A DNA stretch of 64,000 nucleotides from an uncultured Aquimarina sp. GTDB taxonomy: Bacteria > Bacteroidota > Bacteroidia > Flavobacteriales > Flavobacteriaceae. Numbering within the stretch: the stretch's first letter is position 1; every line of letters begins with the position of its first letter. The notes under the pieces were generated by a model. The model did no database searches and was not told the origin of the DNA. It was given only the letters and a program-made list of their open reading frames with translations. Where the stretch lies: contig CANMDH010000031.1 of the NCBI GenBank assembly GCA_947496555.1, positions 1 to 64,000 of the forward strand, in the 5' to 3' direction. Both the position numbers and the translations under genes were made by a program. Below, piece after piece: positions 26,022 to 35,596 of the stretch.

Positions 26022-26831
26022 TCAATCCTTAAGTAATAGGTCTAAAATAGGTTCTATAGGTTTTAATTCTGAAATTAGGGGAGTTACCGATTCAAGTACA
26101 CTACTACCTACAATAACAAAATTATCTTTTAAGGCCATAATGCCGGCTTCTGCTTCTTTAATCTTTAAACCGTTAGGGACTCGATAGTATGTTTTGTCAT
26201 AATCATTAGGGTCCAGACAGTCAAAATCAAAATGAAGATAAAGGTAGGAGACATTCTTTGATTTTAAAGTATCTATTAGTTCTGGGATATTCAATTTCAC
26301 TGGGCTATAAATATCATCAAGATCAATCCTTTCTTTTTCGGCTTTATCAATATCTCGTAACCCAATATAATGAACCTGTGAAGCATTGATTGTTGAAAAC
26401 AGAAGATGACTCATTTGTTCTTCTCCTTCTCCTAATAAAGTACGTAAGGGCATACCATGAAAATTACAGCTAGGGGAGTCACATGGCCGGTTGATATCGG
26501 CATGAGCATCAAACCAAATTACACCCAAATTGGAGTATTTTTGGTTAAGATACGATACAGGTACAATCTCCAAGCCACAATCGCCACCAATAGTTTGGAT
26601 TGAAGTTGGCTGATTATTATTTATTTCTTTTTTAAAACGAGCTAACTGCTCGGTAATGGCGTCATAATTATTGATATAAAACTTTTTCAAACCCCTTTCT
26701 CCTGCTGGAATATCGGAAAGGGGAATATGTTCAAATTCTGAATCGTTTAGGTAGTTTAATATCGTTTTTGCACCAGATTCTATAGTTGTTCCAGTACCAG
26801 AGCCTAGCCATTGAGGGAAATAGATTTTCAT
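26022..26831 (-). CDS. Arginase/agmatinase family protein
   Basis: The 269-residue ureohydrolase shows IGGDCGLE where most arginases have GGDHS, then DAHADINRP (Asp/His/Asp metal ligands) and HFDFDCLDP with the last Asp pair. The first metal ligand, usually His, is Cys here. Many bacterial arginase-family members of unknown substrate carry such a change. Probably still a binuclear Mn enzyme, cytosolic. It lies just beyond an inverted repeat that separates it from the M1 peptidase gene. Confidence 0.85.
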   Translation of the reverse strand: MKIYFPQWLGSGTGTTIESGAKTILNYLNDSEFEHIPLSDIPAGERGLKKFYINNYDAITEQLARFKKEINNNQPTSIQTIGGDCGLEIVPVSYLNQKYSNLGVIWFDAHADINRPCDSPSCNFHGMPLRTLLGEGEEQMSHLLFSTINASQVHYIGLRDIDKAEKERIDLDDIYSPVKLNIPELIDTLKSKNVSYLYLHFDFDCLDPNDYDKTYYRVPNGLKIKEAEAGIMALKDNFVIVGSSVLESVTPLISELKPIEPILDLLLKD

Positions 26832-26874
26832 TGATTTGTATTTCTTGCCTATTATAGTATGAAAAACATGTTAC

Positions 26875-26956
26875 TTTGTCATTCCAGCGTAGGCTGGAAT
26901 CCAGAATATTACCCCAACGAATCATAATGGATCCCAGCCTACGCTGGAATGACAAA
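26875..26956. repeat. Near-perfect inverted repeat with 29-bp arms
   Basis: Left arm 26875-26903 and right arm 26928-26956 are reverse complements with one mismatch (28 of 29). A 24-base spacer lies between. The arm begins TTTGTCATTCCAGCGTAGGC. The structure looks like a MITE or REP-type element in the gap between two minus-strand genes and could form a strong RNA hairpin acting as terminator for the M1 peptidase operon. Confidence 0.8.
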
Positions 26957-26976
26957 TTTTAAAATCAAAAAGTTAA

Positions 26977-28599
26977 TCACAAAGATTTCACATTTACATA
27001 AAAATTTGAATCAATACTTATTTTGTTGCCTTTTAATTCCTTAGTTTGCCATTTTGCGTTTGGTTGTATCCAATCGGCTTTGTCATCTACAAAAATACGT
27101 ATTGGCATGTCAAATTTTTCTATAATACCTGCATATCGATACTTTAATTTCCCTTTTTCAAAAGTATATTCTAAGGTTGGGATTTGGGTGGTTCTAAGAT
27201 ATTGCTCAAAAAATTCGGTGAGATCAATTTTGGTTTCTTTACTGATATAGTCCTCAATTTGTTTTGTAGTTACGGTTTGATGATAAAACGTTTTGTTGAG
27301 CCCTCTTAAAATCGATCGCCACTTTTCATCATCTTCAATTAATTGTCTCAGGGTATGAAGCATATTGGCTCCTTTGTAATACATATCGCTAGAACCTTCA
27401 TTATTTACATTATAGGAGCCTATTATTGGGGCATCATTCTGAATTCTACGCCGCATTCCGATAATATATTCTGAAGCGGCCTCTTTACCATAATAATAAT
27501 TTAAGAAAAGGCTTTCTGAATATGTTGTAAAACTTTCATGGATCCACAGATCTGCAGCATCTTTATGGGTTATGTTGTTTGCGAACCACTCATGTCCTGA
27601 TTCATGTATAATAATATAATCGAATTTTTTACCCCATCCGGTTCCTGTTAAGTCATTGCCAAGATATCCATTACGATATTTGTTTCCGTAGGTAACAGAG
27701 CTCTGATGTTCCATACCTAGATATGGGACTTCAACCAGTTTAAAACTATCTTCATAAAATGGGTAGGGGCCAAACCAATGCTCAAAGGCTTTCATTGTTT
27801 TTGGAGCATCTTTGAACTGTTTTTTAGCCTTTTCAAGATTATCTCTAAGTACATAGTAATCCATATCCAAAGTTCCATTTTCACCTTCATATTTCTCTCC
27901 AAAATGTACATAATCACCAATATTGATATTTACGCCGTAATTGTTTATAGGGTTGCTCACAAACCAATGAAATGTTTTGGTGTGATTTTCATGTTCTTCT
28001 ATTTTGCGCAATCTTCCATTAGAGACATTCATTAAATCTTTGGGTACATTGACACTAATAAGTAAACTATCTACCTCGTCGTACATATGATCTTTATTAG
28101 GCCACCAGATACTGGCACCTACAAACTGGCATGATGAAGCCACAAAATGATTTCCATTTTCATCTTTTTTCCAGGAAATACCTCCATCCCATGGTGCACG
28201 AACGGCTTCTCTTGGTTTTCCGGCATAATAGACTTCAATAGCATTTTGATTTCCTTTTGTTTGTGCTTTGGAAAGTTTTACAAAATGTGCATTACCTTCT
28301 GATTTTACAACTAATTCTTTATCATCTTGCGTTACTTTTTCAATTTTTAATGGTGGTTGCAAGTCAATCTGAATGATATCATGCTCCTTTATCACTTTAT
28401 AATAAATAGTATTCTTTCCGGTAATCGATTTAGTATCAGGATCTACTGTAATATCCAAATGATAATAGGTTAGGTCCCACCATTCACGCTCCGGAGTAAT
28501 TGATCCCCGCAACGTATCTTGCCTCGTAAACACCTGTTCTTGCGCAGACAAGAATAAAGTCTGAAATATGAATAGTGATAATAAGAATAATTTATTCAT
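26977..28599 (-). CDS. M1 family aminopeptidase, exported
   Basis: The 540-residue gluzincin has a signal peptide (cleavage near LFLSAQ). The zinc site is HESGHEW (His332, His336, catalytic Glu333) with the third ligand Glu355 in WIHESF. The M1 exopeptidase motif GxMEN is represented by LGMEHQSSV. It is shorter than ERAP-type members and lacks the large C-terminal helical domain. It follows the symporter by 18 bases, so it belongs to the LytS/LytTR/symporter operon and may trim peptides from chitin-associated protein (inferred). Confidence 0.93.
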   Translation of the reverse strand: MNKLFLLSLFIFQTLFLSAQEQVFTRQDTLRGSITPEREWWDLTYYHLDITVDPDTKSITGKNTIYYKVIKEHDIIQIDLQPPLKIEKVTQDDKELVVKSEGNAHFVKLSKAQTKGNQNAIEVYYAGKPREAVRAPWDGGISWKKDENGNHFVASSCQFVGASIWWPNKDHMYDEVDSLLISVNVPKDLMNVSNGRLRKIEEHENHTKTFHWFVSNPINNYGVNINIGDYVHFGEKYEGENGTLDMDYYVLRDNLEKAKKQFKDAPKTMKAFEHWFGPYPFYEDSFKLVEVPYLGMEHQSSVTYGNKYRNGYLGNDLTGTGWGKKFDYIIIHESGHEWFANNITHKDAADLWIHESFTTYSESLFLNYYYGKEAASEYIIGMRRRIQNDAPIIGSYNVNNEGSSDMYYKGANMLHTLRQLIEDDEKWRSILRGLNKTFYHQTVTTKQIEDYISKETKIDLTEFFEQYLRTTQIPTLEYTFEKGKLKYRYAGIIEKFDMPIRIFVDDKADWIQPNAKWQTKELKGNKISIDSNFYVNVKSL

Positions 28600-28617
28600 T
28601 GTTTGTAAGCTTAGAAC

Positions 28618-30558
28618 CTACAAAATAGTGGATTTAATTTTCTTCCACAACTTACTTAAAATATAGGTGGCTACAATTACAACAATAGTTAAAATAATAG
28701 CAAGGGCATATCTGCCATAAATCCAATATCCAGTCGCAAAAAGCACTCCATAAATCAGTACACAACCTACCAACATTGCCAGAATACCTGAAGGAACACT
28801 CCATGCACTAAAATCGGTTTGTATGTTCATTCCTTTCTCTTCAGCTGCTTTTATAGTAGTTTTCCAACCGGGTCCGCCAGGTTGCGTTTTTTTATAAAAA
28901 TTAAATAATACTTTAGTATCCTCTGGTTTAGTTAAAAAAGTTACTGCCACCCAGATAATTGTTGTGATACCCACCACAAGAAGATATTTGGACCATCCCG
29001 GTAGTATTCCTTCCTCAAATAAAGCCAGATTAACCGATTCTAGACTAAAAATAACGGAGACAATACCAGATGCAAACATTCCAGAGATTTCACTCCAGGC
29101 ATTGATACGCCACCAAAACCAACGCAGAATAAATATTAATCCGGTACCGGCACCAAACATAATAATATAGTCAAAAATTTGTTTGGCATTGGTTAGCTTA
29201 AGAGCCAAAATTGTACTTATAATCATTAAAACGGCTGTAGAAATTCTTCCAACCATCACCAATTCTTTTTCTGAAGCATTTTTATTGACTTGTTGAGTAT
29301 AAAAATCATTTACGATATAAGAAGATCCCCAGTTAAGGTGTGTGGAGATAGTAGACATAAATGCGGCGATTAACGAAGCCAATACCAATCCCAATAAACC
29401 TGAGGGTAATCGTGTAAGCATAGCCGAGTACGCCAGATCATGACCTATTTTATCCTTTTGCACTTTATCTTCGGGAAAAGCTTGTCGTATGGCAGTTAAT
29501 CCTTCAGAAGCAAAATAATAGGTATCCATTCGCTCTTTTTCTTCATCTGTTAGTGTTCTAGTGCCTTCTAACTTTTGCATTTCTATATAATTATGTTTTG
29601 CAGCCTCCATAGTATTGATATCATCTTTAGGATATAATACCAAAGAAGCTAAAGCAACCAAAATCCATGGCCATGGACGTATGGCATAATGCATAATGTT
29701 AAAGAAAAAAGTAGCACCGATGGCATGATTTTCATCTTTTGCAGCGAGCATACGTTGGGCAATGTATCCACCACCACCAGGTTCTCCGCCAGGATACCAT
29801 GAACTCCACCATTGTACCGCTAGTGGAATAATCAATAATGTAATTAATAACTCTGTATTATCGAAATCTGGTAAGAGTGATATCTTATCAATCACTTGTG
29901 GGTGAGCAATTAAATTTGTAATACCATCTACTTCGGGAAGGTTAATACAATAATAAGCAGCACCAATAGCACCAACCATTGCTGTGAAGAACAATACAAA
30001 ATCGGTGTAAACCACCCCTCTAAAACCACCAACTGCACTAAAAACAACAGTTATCAATGCAGCTATACCTACGGTATATAAGGGATCAAGACCAAGCATT
30101 ACCTGGCTAATTTTTATGGCGGCCAAGGTAACTCCAGACATGGCAAGAACATTAAAAATAACACCTAGATATAAGGCGCGAAAACCTCTTAAAAAGTGAG
30201 CTGGTTTTCCTCCATATCTGAGATCATAAAATTCTATGTCTGTATTAACGTTGGATTTTCTCCATAGTTTGGCATACACAAATACGGTGAGTAATCCTGT
30301 TATTAAAAATGCCCACCATGCCCAATTACCCGAAACACCTCCTTTTCGTACAATATCGGTTACCAAGTTTGGAGTATCTGTTGAAAAAGTGGTAGCAACC
30401 ATAGATAGTCCCAGGAGCCACCAGGGCATATTACGTCCCGAAAGAAAGAACTCACTGGTATTTTTTCCAGATTTTTTAGAAACTACAATTCCGATGATTA
30501 AGGTAAGGGTAAAAAAAGAAAATATTAGAATAAGATCTAAAGTGGATAGTGTGATCAT
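28618..30558 (-). CDS. Sodium:solute symporter (SSS family), candidate sugar importer
   Basis: The 646-residue integral membrane protein has about 14-15 hydrophobic helices of the LeuT-fold SSS family. Signature segments include FFLSGRNMPWWLLGLSMVATTFSTDTPN (in parts), RALYLGVIFNVLAMSGVTLAAIKIS and FLSGVF-like segments of the sodium site. A 12-base gap separates it from the upstream LytTR regulator and an 18-base gap from the downstream M1 peptidase. It is the only obvious inner-membrane transporter in the chitin locus, so it is my candidate for GlcNAc or chitobiose uptake. Family is sure, substrate inferred. Confidence 0.9.
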   Translation of the reverse strand: MITLSTLDLILIFSFFTLTLIIGIVVSKKSGKNTSEFFLSGRNMPWWLLGLSMVATTFSTDTPNLVTDIVRKGGVSGNWAWWAFLITGLLTVFVYAKLWRKSNVNTDIEFYDLRYGGKPAHFLRGFRALYLGVIFNVLAMSGVTLAAIKISQVMLGLDPLYTVGIAALITVVFSAVGGFRGVVYTDFVLFFTAMVGAIGAAYYCINLPEVDGITNLIAHPQVIDKISLLPDFDNTELLITLLIIPLAVQWWSSWYPGGEPGGGGYIAQRMLAAKDENHAIGATFFFNIMHYAIRPWPWILVALASLVLYPKDDINTMEAAKHNYIEMQKLEGTRTLTDEEKERMDTYYFASEGLTAIRQAFPEDKVQKDKIGHDLAYSAMLTRLPSGLLGLVLASLIAAFMSTISTHLNWGSSYIVNDFYTQQVNKNASEKELVMVGRISTAVLMIISTILALKLTNAKQIFDYIIMFGAGTGLIFILRWFWWRINAWSEISGMFASGIVSVIFSLESVNLALFEEGILPGWSKYLLVVGITTIIWVAVTFLTKPEDTKVLFNFYKKTQPGGPGWKTTIKAAEEKGMNIQTDFSAWSVPSGILAMLVGCVLIYGVLFATGYWIYGRYALAIILTIVVIVATYILSKLWKKIKSTIL

Positions 30559-30570
30559 GTAAATGATTTT

Positions 30571-31299
30571 TTAGATGTGTATATCTTTATTGTTATTATT
30601 AAAAATGGTTTCTTTTACGTGTTTTACATAGTTACGTCCAATAGGTATTTTTTTTGTTGTTATTTCTATGAGGTTTCCCTCTACAGATTTTATTTTGTCT
30701 ATGGCAATGGTATAAGAGCGATGAACACGTATAAAATTAGAGTTAGGCAATTCCTCGGTAATTCCTGTAAGAGATTTATGAACAAGATAAGTACCTTGTG
30801 TAGTTATAACTTTGATATAATCTTTAAGACTTTCGATATACAGAATATCCTTTAAAAGAATTTTTACCAGCTTCTTATCAACTTTTAAGAAGATAAATGG
30901 GTCTTTATTTCCTAAATATTCATTGCTTTTAGATTGATTTTGGTTTAGTGCCTGATTCAACTTATTAATGGTTTTTAAAAATCGATTAAAAGGGATTGGT
31001 TTTACCAAATAGTCAAGTACATCTAATTCAAAACTTTCTACAGCATATTCTCTATAAGCGGTCGTAATAATTATCTGATAATCATGCCTGCTATTTTTAA
31101 TAAAATCCAGTCCGCTCATTCCTGGCATGTTGATATCCAAAAATACGGCATCTATATTACCATTTTCTAATGTTTGAATAGCATCCAAAGGGTTATCAAA
31201 AGAATTGACCAATTCTAGATTCTTGAACTCTGCCAGGTGTGATTCTATAACCTTTGTTGCCAGAGGTTCGTCATCTATGATTATGCATCTAATAGTCAT
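30571..31299 (-). CDS. LytTR-family response regulator (system 1)
   Basis: The 242-residue regulator has a receiver domain with phosphoacceptor Asp55 (VFLDINMPG), TAYREYAVE and DYLVKPI with the conserved Lys. A LytTR DNA-binding domain covers about 133-235, with DILYIESLKDYIKV and FIRVHRSYTIAID. Its start overlaps the kinase stop by 4 bases, so the pair is translationally coupled, and the symporter follows 12 bases downstream. It is a clear paralogue of the second LytTR regulator at 46986. Divergent from susC, it is placed to control that promoter. Confidence 0.95.
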   Translation of the reverse strand: MTIRCIIIDDEPLATKVIESHLAEFKNLELVNSFDNPLDAIQTLENGNIDAVFLDINMPGMSGLDFIKNSRHDYQIIITTAYREYAVESFELDVLDYLVKPIPFNRFLKTINKLNQALNQNQSKSNEYLGNKDPFIFLKVDKKLVKILLKDILYIESLKDYIKVITTQGTYLVHKSLTGITEELPNSNFIRVHRSYTIAIDKIKSVEGNLIEITTKKIPIGRNYVKHVKETIFNNNNKDIHI

Positions 31300-32345
31300 A
31301 AAATTGGAATTTTTAATATTACATTATACGTATTATCTATTATTTTGGTTTCTAGAGAATACTTGTTCTTATATAAAAGCTCCAGGCGACGCCTGATATT
31401 TTCAATCCCGATACCATGCTTTTTGGTAACCTTATTATGCAGATTAAAATTGTTTTCAGCCTTAAAGATAAGTTGTTCATTTTTCAGATTTTCAAAATAG
31501 ATCTTCAAAGTAATATCATCATTATTTTTAAATCCATGTTTGAAACAATTTTCAATAAATGGCAAAAGTAACAGTGGCGGTATGGTAATATCATCAATAT
31601 CTCCTTTAATTTCAATTTTTGAAGTGACTTTATTTCCATGACGTAATTCTTCTAGTTCCAGGTAGCTGTTGATGTAATTTATTTCATTAAGCAGTCCAAT
31701 TTTGGCCTCTTTCACGTCATATATTACATATTGCATGATTTCTGATAGTTTTAAAACTACATCAGGGGCTTTTTCAGACTTTTCAATAATTAAAGCATAC
31801 AGGTTATTAAGTGTATTAAAGAAGAAATGAGGCTGAATCTGTGATTTCAGATATTTTAATTCTGTCTGAAGTTGTAACTCTCGTAAAGACTCGTTCTTCT
31901 TACGCACTGTAATCCAGTCTACGGTAAGTTTTATTGCCGTTACGAGGGCAACCACATAAAGTTCACCAATAATAACTGCCAAAATATGATTAAAACTAAA
32001 GGCATTTTGGTTACCAACAGCTTCTGGCCAAATATTCTCGGTAACCAAATAGAAGTTAAGTCCTGTTCTTACTACATAAACAGTAGCCAGTGCAAGAATT
32101 AAAGATACAATGTAAGATAAAAACTTTCTTTTGAGTACAAATTTTGGAATCAGGTAAAAAATATTGAAATAGGTAAGTACAATATGGATAGGAAATTCTA
32201 CCAAATTAGATTTCAAAGAATACATATAATCTCCAAAATAACTTCCCCAACGAATAAAATTTATCATAAAATACCCTATCCAAAAAAGGAAATGATACTT
32301 CAAAGCGATTTGATTGTTATACGTTTTAGAGATTGAGCTAAGCAT
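31296..32345 (-). CDS. LytS-like sensor histidine kinase (system 1)
   Basis: The product has four transmembrane helices in the N-terminal half (LFWIGYFMINF, FPIHIVLTYFNIFYLI, IVSLILALATVY, LAVIIGELYVVALV). A His_kinase domain (PF06580) follows with the phosphoacceptor His in QPHFFFNTLNNLYA and a HATPase domain with ENCFKHG and HGIGIENIRRR. I start it at the ATG at 32345; the open frame reaches 32420 but the extra 25 residues are Phe/Asn rich with no sign of coding. Its receiver partner overlaps by 4 bases. Confidence 0.9.
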   Translation of the reverse strand: MLSSISKTYNNQIALKYHFLFWIGYFMINFIRWGSYFGDYMYSLKSNLVEFPIHIVLTYFNIFYLIPKFVLKRKFLSYIVSLILALATVYVVRTGLNFYLVTENIWPEAVGNQNAFSFNHILAVIIGELYVVALVTAIKLTVDWITVRKKNESLRELQLQTELKYLKSQIQPHFFFNTLNNLYALIIEKSEKAPDVVLKLSEIMQYVIYDVKEAKIGLLNEINYINSYLELEELRHGNKVTSKIEIKGDIDDITIPPLLLLPFIENCFKHGFKNNDDITLKIYFENLKNEQLIFKAENNFNLHNKVTKKHGIGIENIRRRLELLYKNKYSLETKIIDNTYNVILKIPIL

Positions 32346-32543
32346 TTGGTTTTTGTTGTAATTTTGTGAAAAACTGTTAAAAAACGTGAAAAAATTATGT
32401 GTTTTTTTGCTGAAAAACAAAATAGTTGCAGGATTATTTTAAAATCAATTAATCTCAAAAACACTTGTGTCCAAAATTGTGTTGTTTATTGTTTTTTTTG
32501 TGCTGTTTGGATATTTAATTTCCTTTTTAAATTTATTCGGATA

Positions 32544-32551
32544 TACCTTTA
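32544..32551 (+). promoter_or_regulatory. Candidate -7 element of susC
   Basis: TACCTTTA matches seven of eight positions of the Bacteroidetes -7 consensus TAnnTTTG, about 35 bases before the susC start. No good -33 TTG is seen at the usual distance, so this is tentative. Confidence 0.3.
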
Positions 32552-32586
32552 GAAAAGAATAAACGAACAAATTCAATCTTAATTTC

Positions 32587-35586
32587 ATGAAAAAAACTAT
32601 TTTGATTTTTTCTGCTTTTTTATCCTTGTTAATTATTCAGCAAGTAAAAGCGCAAGAAAAAACAATTTCGGGAACAGTGACTTCTAAGGGTGAGAATCCA
32701 GTACCACTTCCAGGAGTTAATGTAATTGTAAAAGGAACAACAAAAGGGGCTCAAACAGATTTTGATGGCAAATATACTATAGAAGCATCTCTGGGGGATG
32801 TTTTAGAGTTTAGTTATGTCGGACTTACATCGGCCTCTGTAACTGTGGGAACATCAAATACGGTAGATGTGGCCATGGAAGAAAGTTTAGAGCAGCTTGA
32901 AGATGTAGTGGTGACCGCTTTGGGGATTCAAAAAAGTAGAAAATCCCTTACCTATGCTGCACAAGATATCAACGCCGACGAACTTAGTAAAGTAAGGCAA
33001 ACAAATCCAGTAAATAGTCTATCAGGAAAAGTTTCTGGTTTGGTTATAAATCGTAGTTCATCGGGTGCAGGAGGTTCTGTAAAGGTAACACTGCGGGGTA
33101 ATTCTTCTTTAGGAAACAATCAACCTTTATATGTGGTTGATGGGATACCATTATCAAATCCAACAGGTGGACAACCTATAGACACTTTTGGAGATATTAA
33201 CGGAGGAAATAAAGACGGAGGTGATGTTTTGGCACTTATCAATCCGGATGATATTGAATCTTTAACAGTTTTAAAAGGAGCATCTGCATCTGCATTATAT
33301 GGTAGTGCAGGTCTTAATGGAGTAATATTGATTACAACAAAAAAAGGAAGAGCAGGAAGTTTTAAAGTAGATTTTTCCTCAAACGTACTTGTTGAAGACG
33401 CAGCTTATTATATTGATTTAAATGATAATGCCGAAAGTAATATTGAAGACTTTTTTAATACCGGAGTTACTTCTATTACTTCTGTTTCTGCTTCAGGTGG
33501 AACCGAGAATGCACAAACGTATTTTTCATATTCTAATACATTCGCGTCAGGAATATTACCCACCAATGATTTGAAGCAACATACGATTAACATAAGAGAA
33601 ACTGCAACGTTTTTTGATGGTGCCCTTACTGCCAATGCTAGTGTCTTGGCGACCACACAAACGATTGATAATCGACCAGTTTCCGGATTGTATTTTAATC
33701 CGTTGGTTGGGGCCTATAATTTTGACTCTCCCGGAGAGCGGCTTTCAGATTATGAAAATTTTGAACAGCTAGATCCGGATAGAAATATTCAAAGCCAACG
33801 TTGGTTTAGAGCTACTTCAGACATAGAACAAAATCCCTATTGGATATTAAATAGAAATGCCAGTGAGGATATGAATAGAAAGTTACTAGCCTCTATGAAT
33901 CTAAAATTTAGAATAAGTGATTGGTTATCAGTGCAAACTCGAGGGACGTACGATCAAAGTTTTTTAAGTTATGATAAACAAGTGTTTGCAACTACGGAGG
34001 CTACTTTGGCTCCTGCAAATGGTCGATATATTTTTAATGAGCAGGATATACGACAAATTTACGGAGATGTAATTGTGAATATAAATAAGCAGTATAATAA
34101 AATTAGTTTATCTGCAAATGTCGGTGCAACTACTACAAGGAATACTGTAGAAATTTTAAATGCAGATTCTGGTACTAACGGCGGGCTACAATTTGCAAAT
34201 GTATTTTCAATTCAGAATTTTAATGCTAATCCCGGGGTATCCTTTTCTCAGACCTCATTAGAGAAAAAAGTAAATTCTATTTTTGGAAGCGCAACGGTAG
34301 GATTTGATGAAAAAGTTTTTATTGATCTCACCGCTCGTAACGACTGGTCATCTTCTTTACCCTCTAGCAATAACTCTTATTTTTACCCTTCGGTCGGTGT
34401 AACAGGTATTATAAGCGAAATATTTGATATCGGTGATGTCTTATTTGGTAAAATCAGAGCCTCTTATGCCGAAGTAGGTAATGATGTACCTGCAAATACA
34501 GTATTTCCAGAAAGACAAATTCTATTTGGAGGAGGATTAAGTCCATTGGATCCGGTAAGACCACTTGGAGAAGTTCGTCCAGAACAGCAAGAATCATTTG
34601 AAATAGGAACTGAGTGGCGATTTTTTCAAGATCGATTTGGATTTGATGTTGGATATTATAGAACCAATACAATAGATCAATATTTTCAGGTTGCGGTGTC
34701 AACCGGTGCAGGATCAGTTACAGTTGGTGTCAACTCTGGTGATATAGTCAATGAAGGTTTTGAAGCCTCGGTTTTTGTAGTACCCGTACAAACAGAAAAT
34801 TTTAAATGGACTTCAAACATTAATTTTGCAGCTAATGACAATGAGGTTGAAAAAATTAGTAATCCTTCAGATGAGGTGCAGATCGATAATCAAGTAATTT
34901 CACCTCCTGGTGTTAATACATTTGCCTCTTATTTGGTAGAGGGGGGTTCATATGGTGATATCTATGCACAAGTTGTAAAGCGAGATGCCGATGGAAGACC
35001 TGTAGTCGAAGGAGGAGCTATAGTTATCAATGATCAAAATCCTGAAAATACGATTGCGGGTCTTGAGAAAGTAGGTAATGCGAATCCAGATTTTGCATTA
35101 GGTTGGAATAATTCTATCACCTATAAAAATATAAATATTGATTTTTTGATCGATGGAAGATTTGGCGGGGAAACGATAAGTATGACAGAGGCAATTGTCG
35201 AGGGATTGAGTAATAATACAGCAAGAGAAACAGAAAATGCCGCTATTGAGGTTGTCAATGAAGCTGGAGAAGTATCAACTCTTACTGCTCAGGAGTATTA
35301 TGGGCTAGCCGGAGGTAGAAACGGATTCACTGGTGAATATGTTTATAGTGCAACCAATATTCGATTAGCAGAATTAGCAGTAGGATATAACTTTAAGTTA
35401 TCTGAGTCTTCTTTCTTTAGAAACATAAAAGCTTCATTAATAGGTAATAACTTGTTCTTTTTCTATAAAGATGCTCCGCATGATCCTAATGTATCATTGA
35501 GTACAGGCAACGCATTACAGGGCGTTGATATTTTAGGACTTCCCTCGACAAGAAGTTGGGGACTGAATATTAATTTAAGTTTTTAA
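32587..35586 (+). CDS. SusC/RagA-family TonB-linked outer-membrane transporter
   Basis: The 999-residue protein has a signal peptide (MKKTILIFSAFLSLLIIQQVKAQ). A CarboxypepD_reg-like domain (about 25-110) contains GTTKGAQTDFDGKYTI. The plug (about 115-250) has the SusC signatures LRGNSSLGNNQPLYVVDGIP and VLKGASASALYGSAGLNGVILITTKKG, given in parts. The rest is a 22-strand barrel ending in an aromatic-rich LNINLSF. It imports oligosaccharides with its SusD partner, encoded 10 bases downstream. Context points to chitooligosaccharides. Homologue of CusC in the F. johnsoniae chitin locus, as I recall. Confidence 0.95.
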   Translation: MKKTILIFSAFLSLLIIQQVKAQEKTISGTVTSKGENPVPLPGVNVIVKGTTKGAQTDFDGKYTIEASLGDVLEFSYVGLTSASVTVGTSNTVDVAMEESLEQLEDVVVTALGIQKSRKSLTYAAQDINADELSKVRQTNPVNSLSGKVSGLVINRSSSGAGGSVKVTLRGNSSLGNNQPLYVVDGIPLSNPTGGQPIDTFGDINGGNKDGGDVLALINPDDIESLTVLKGASASALYGSAGLNGVILITTKKGRAGSFKVDFSSNVLVEDAAYYIDLNDNAESNIEDFFNTGVTSITSVSASGGTENAQTYFSYSNTFASGILPTNDLKQHTINIRETATFFDGALTANASVLATTQTIDNRPVSGLYFNPLVGAYNFDSPGERLSDYENFEQLDPDRNIQSQRWFRATSDIEQNPYWILNRNASEDMNRKLLASMNLKFRISDWLSVQTRGTYDQSFLSYDKQVFATTEATLAPANGRYIFNEQDIRQIYGDVIVNINKQYNKISLSANVGATTTRNTVEILNADSGTNGGLQFANVFSIQNFNANPGVSFSQTSLEKKVNSIFGSATVGFDEKVFIDLTARNDWSSSLPSSNNSYFYPSVGVTGIISEIFDIGDVLFGKIRASYAEVGNDVPANTVFPERQILFGGGLSPLDPVRPLGEVRPEQQESFEIGTEWRFFQDRFGFDVGYYRTNTIDQYFQVAVSTGAGSVTVGVNSGDIVNEGFEASVFVVPVQTENFKWTSNINFAANDNEVEKISNPSDEVQIDNQVISPPGVNTFASYLVEGGSYGDIYAQVVKRDADGRPVVEGGAIVINDQNPENTIAGLEKVGNANPDFALGWNNSITYKNINIDFLIDGRFGGETISMTEAIVEGLSNNTARETENAAIEVVNEAGEVSTLTAQEYYGLAGGRNGFTGEYVYSATNIRLAELAVGYNFKLSESSFFRNIKASLIGNNLFFFYKDAPHDPNVSLSTGNALQGVDILGLPSTRSWGLNINLSF

Positions 35587-35596
35587 AAAAAATAAA

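Noticed and set aside
26731-26955. 74-residue minus-strand ORF covering the inverted repeat
   Set aside because: It reads through the repeat and overlaps the arginase-family gene out of frame; no sign of a real protein.
32346-32420. 25-residue extension of the system 1 kinase
   Set aside because: Low-complexity Phe/Asn-rich sequence without similarity to the paralogous kinase; the ATG at 32345 fits better.
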